Source: 39-52-133 sp035531075 (GTDB taxonomy: Bacteria > Pseudomonadota > Gammaproteobacteria > Burkholderiales > Gallionellaceae). Taken from it: a stretch of 64,000 nucleotides of DNA. Below the pieces are notes generated by a model. It was not told where the DNA came from. It ran no database searches and was given only the letters and a program-made list of their open reading frames with translations. The stretch is taken from positions 137,525 to 201,524 of the forward strand of contig DATKTO010000031.1 of NCBI GenBank assembly GCA_035531075.1, given 5' to 3'. A program made the translations under genes and the position numbers. How positions within the stretch are numbered: the stretch's first letter is position 1; every line of letters begins with the position of its first letter. Positions 63,696-64,000 of this stretch are shown piece by piece.

Positions 63696-63734
63696 AAAAC
63701 AAATGCCCACCCAACTTTCGCTGGGTGGGCATTT
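63696..63734 (-). terminator. Rho-independent terminator of rpmB-rpmG
   Basis: A 13-bp stem aaatgcccaccca and its complement followed leftward by ttgttttgc, 28 bp after the rpmG stop. Confidence 0.9.
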
Positions 63735-63762
63735 CCGTGATACACAAAATCAGAACTGCAAA

Positions 63763-63918
63763 TTACTTCAGTTTTGTTTCTTTGTATGCAACATGTTTGC
63801 GCGCAACTGGATCAAATTTCTTGATCTCAATCTTTTCAGGTGTGGTGCGCTTGTTTTTTGTAGTGGTATAGAAATGACCTGTACCAGCACTGGATTCCAG
63901 TTTGATTTTTTCACGCAT
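63763..63918 (-). CDS. rpmG: 50S ribosomal protein L33
   Basis: A 51-residue ribosomal protein: MREKIKLESSAGTGHFYTTT, then KNKRTTPEKIEIKKFDPVAR. The zinc-free (C-) form. It follows rpmB by 12 bp and ends at a strong terminator. Confidence 0.97.
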   Translation of the reverse strand: MREKIKLESSAGTGHFYTTTKNKRTTPEKIEIKKFDPVARKHVAYKETKLK

Positions 63919-63930
63919 GTTAGCTACCCC

Positions 63931-64000
63931 TTAGATTTTTTCGCCGCGAGCGCGCATTTCAAACAGCACTGCTTCGATACCGTTTTTGTCGATGGTACGC
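63931..64000 (-). CDS. rpmB: 50S ribosomal protein L28, 3' end (cut by window edge)
   Basis: The last 22 codons, RTIDKNGIEAVLFEMRARGE then KI and TAA, match the L28 C-terminus. The gene runs off the window to the right. It is the upstream partner of rpmG. Confidence 0.9.
   Translation of the reverse strand, partial: RTIDKNGIEAVLFEMRARGEKI

Overview
This 64 kb window reads as chromosome of a betaproteobacterium. Housekeeping blocks have betaproteobacterial order and protein character: rplU-rpmA-obg-proB, rho-trxA, argD-argF-argG, rpmB-rpmG. The cytochrome SHP/DHC cluster and the small intergenic repeats suggest Nitrosomonadales (Gallionellaceae-like), but that placement is an inference from gene content and no 16S or other marker is present.

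Left end (about 0.5-20.4 kb): an aromatic-acid catabolism block read mostly leftward. It holds a nearly complete protocatechuate 4,5-cleavage route (ligJ, ligK, ligI, ligA, ligB, ligC), a second unfused LigAB-type dioxygenase pair with an aldo/keto reductase, a class I P450 system (P450, [2Fe-2S] ferredoxin, ferredoxin reductase), a LysR regulator, a divergent branched-chain-type ABC importer (livKHMGF) and an arylamine N-acetyltransferase. The expected route is methoxy- or hydroxybenzoate uptake, P450 O-demethylation or hydroxylation to protocatechuate, ring cleavage by LigAB, LigC to 2-pyrone-4,6-dicarboxylate, LigI to oxalomesaconate, and LigJ and LigK to pyruvate plus oxaloacetate. The OMA tautomerase LigU is not in the window. 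The whole block lies between two imperfect direct copies of one junction (sensor-kinase 3' end / Mut7-C 5' end), so it looks like a ~19.8 kb insertion that split a kinase-Mut7-C locus. A decayed VanA-like Rieske oxygenase C-terminus sits just upstream of the P450, and a 25-bp box occurs upstream of both leftward operons.

Middle (20.4-53.8 kb): a QseBC-like two-component system with cytochrome b561, diheme cytochrome c and SHP-like cytochrome c; a 32-codon membrane peptide with a PuuD-like membrane protein; two chemoreceptors; outer-membrane phospholipase A; the proB-obg-rpmA-rplU block; rho and trxA; arginine genes; rpsT; a transglutaminase-like protein; ribosome-rescue and termination factors (arfB, prfC); srkA and rhlE. 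Short structured repeats fill many gaps. Two of them, after proB and argF, are followed by a second degenerate copy of the gene's own last codons.

Right end (53.8-64 kb): a 3.2 kb segment with a SUMF1-type protein, a probable outer-membrane protein and an ice-binding-protein remnant, flanked by 44-bp direct repeats derived from the rhlE upstream region; a 1159-residue protein with a P-loop-like motif that I suspect is a PPi-type PEP carboxykinase; a coniferyl-aldehyde-dehydrogenase-like enzyme; a nitroreductase-fold protein; a broken small lipoprotein gene; rpmG; and the 3' end of rpmB.

All similarity statements come from reading motifs and from memory of family sequences; no database search was run.
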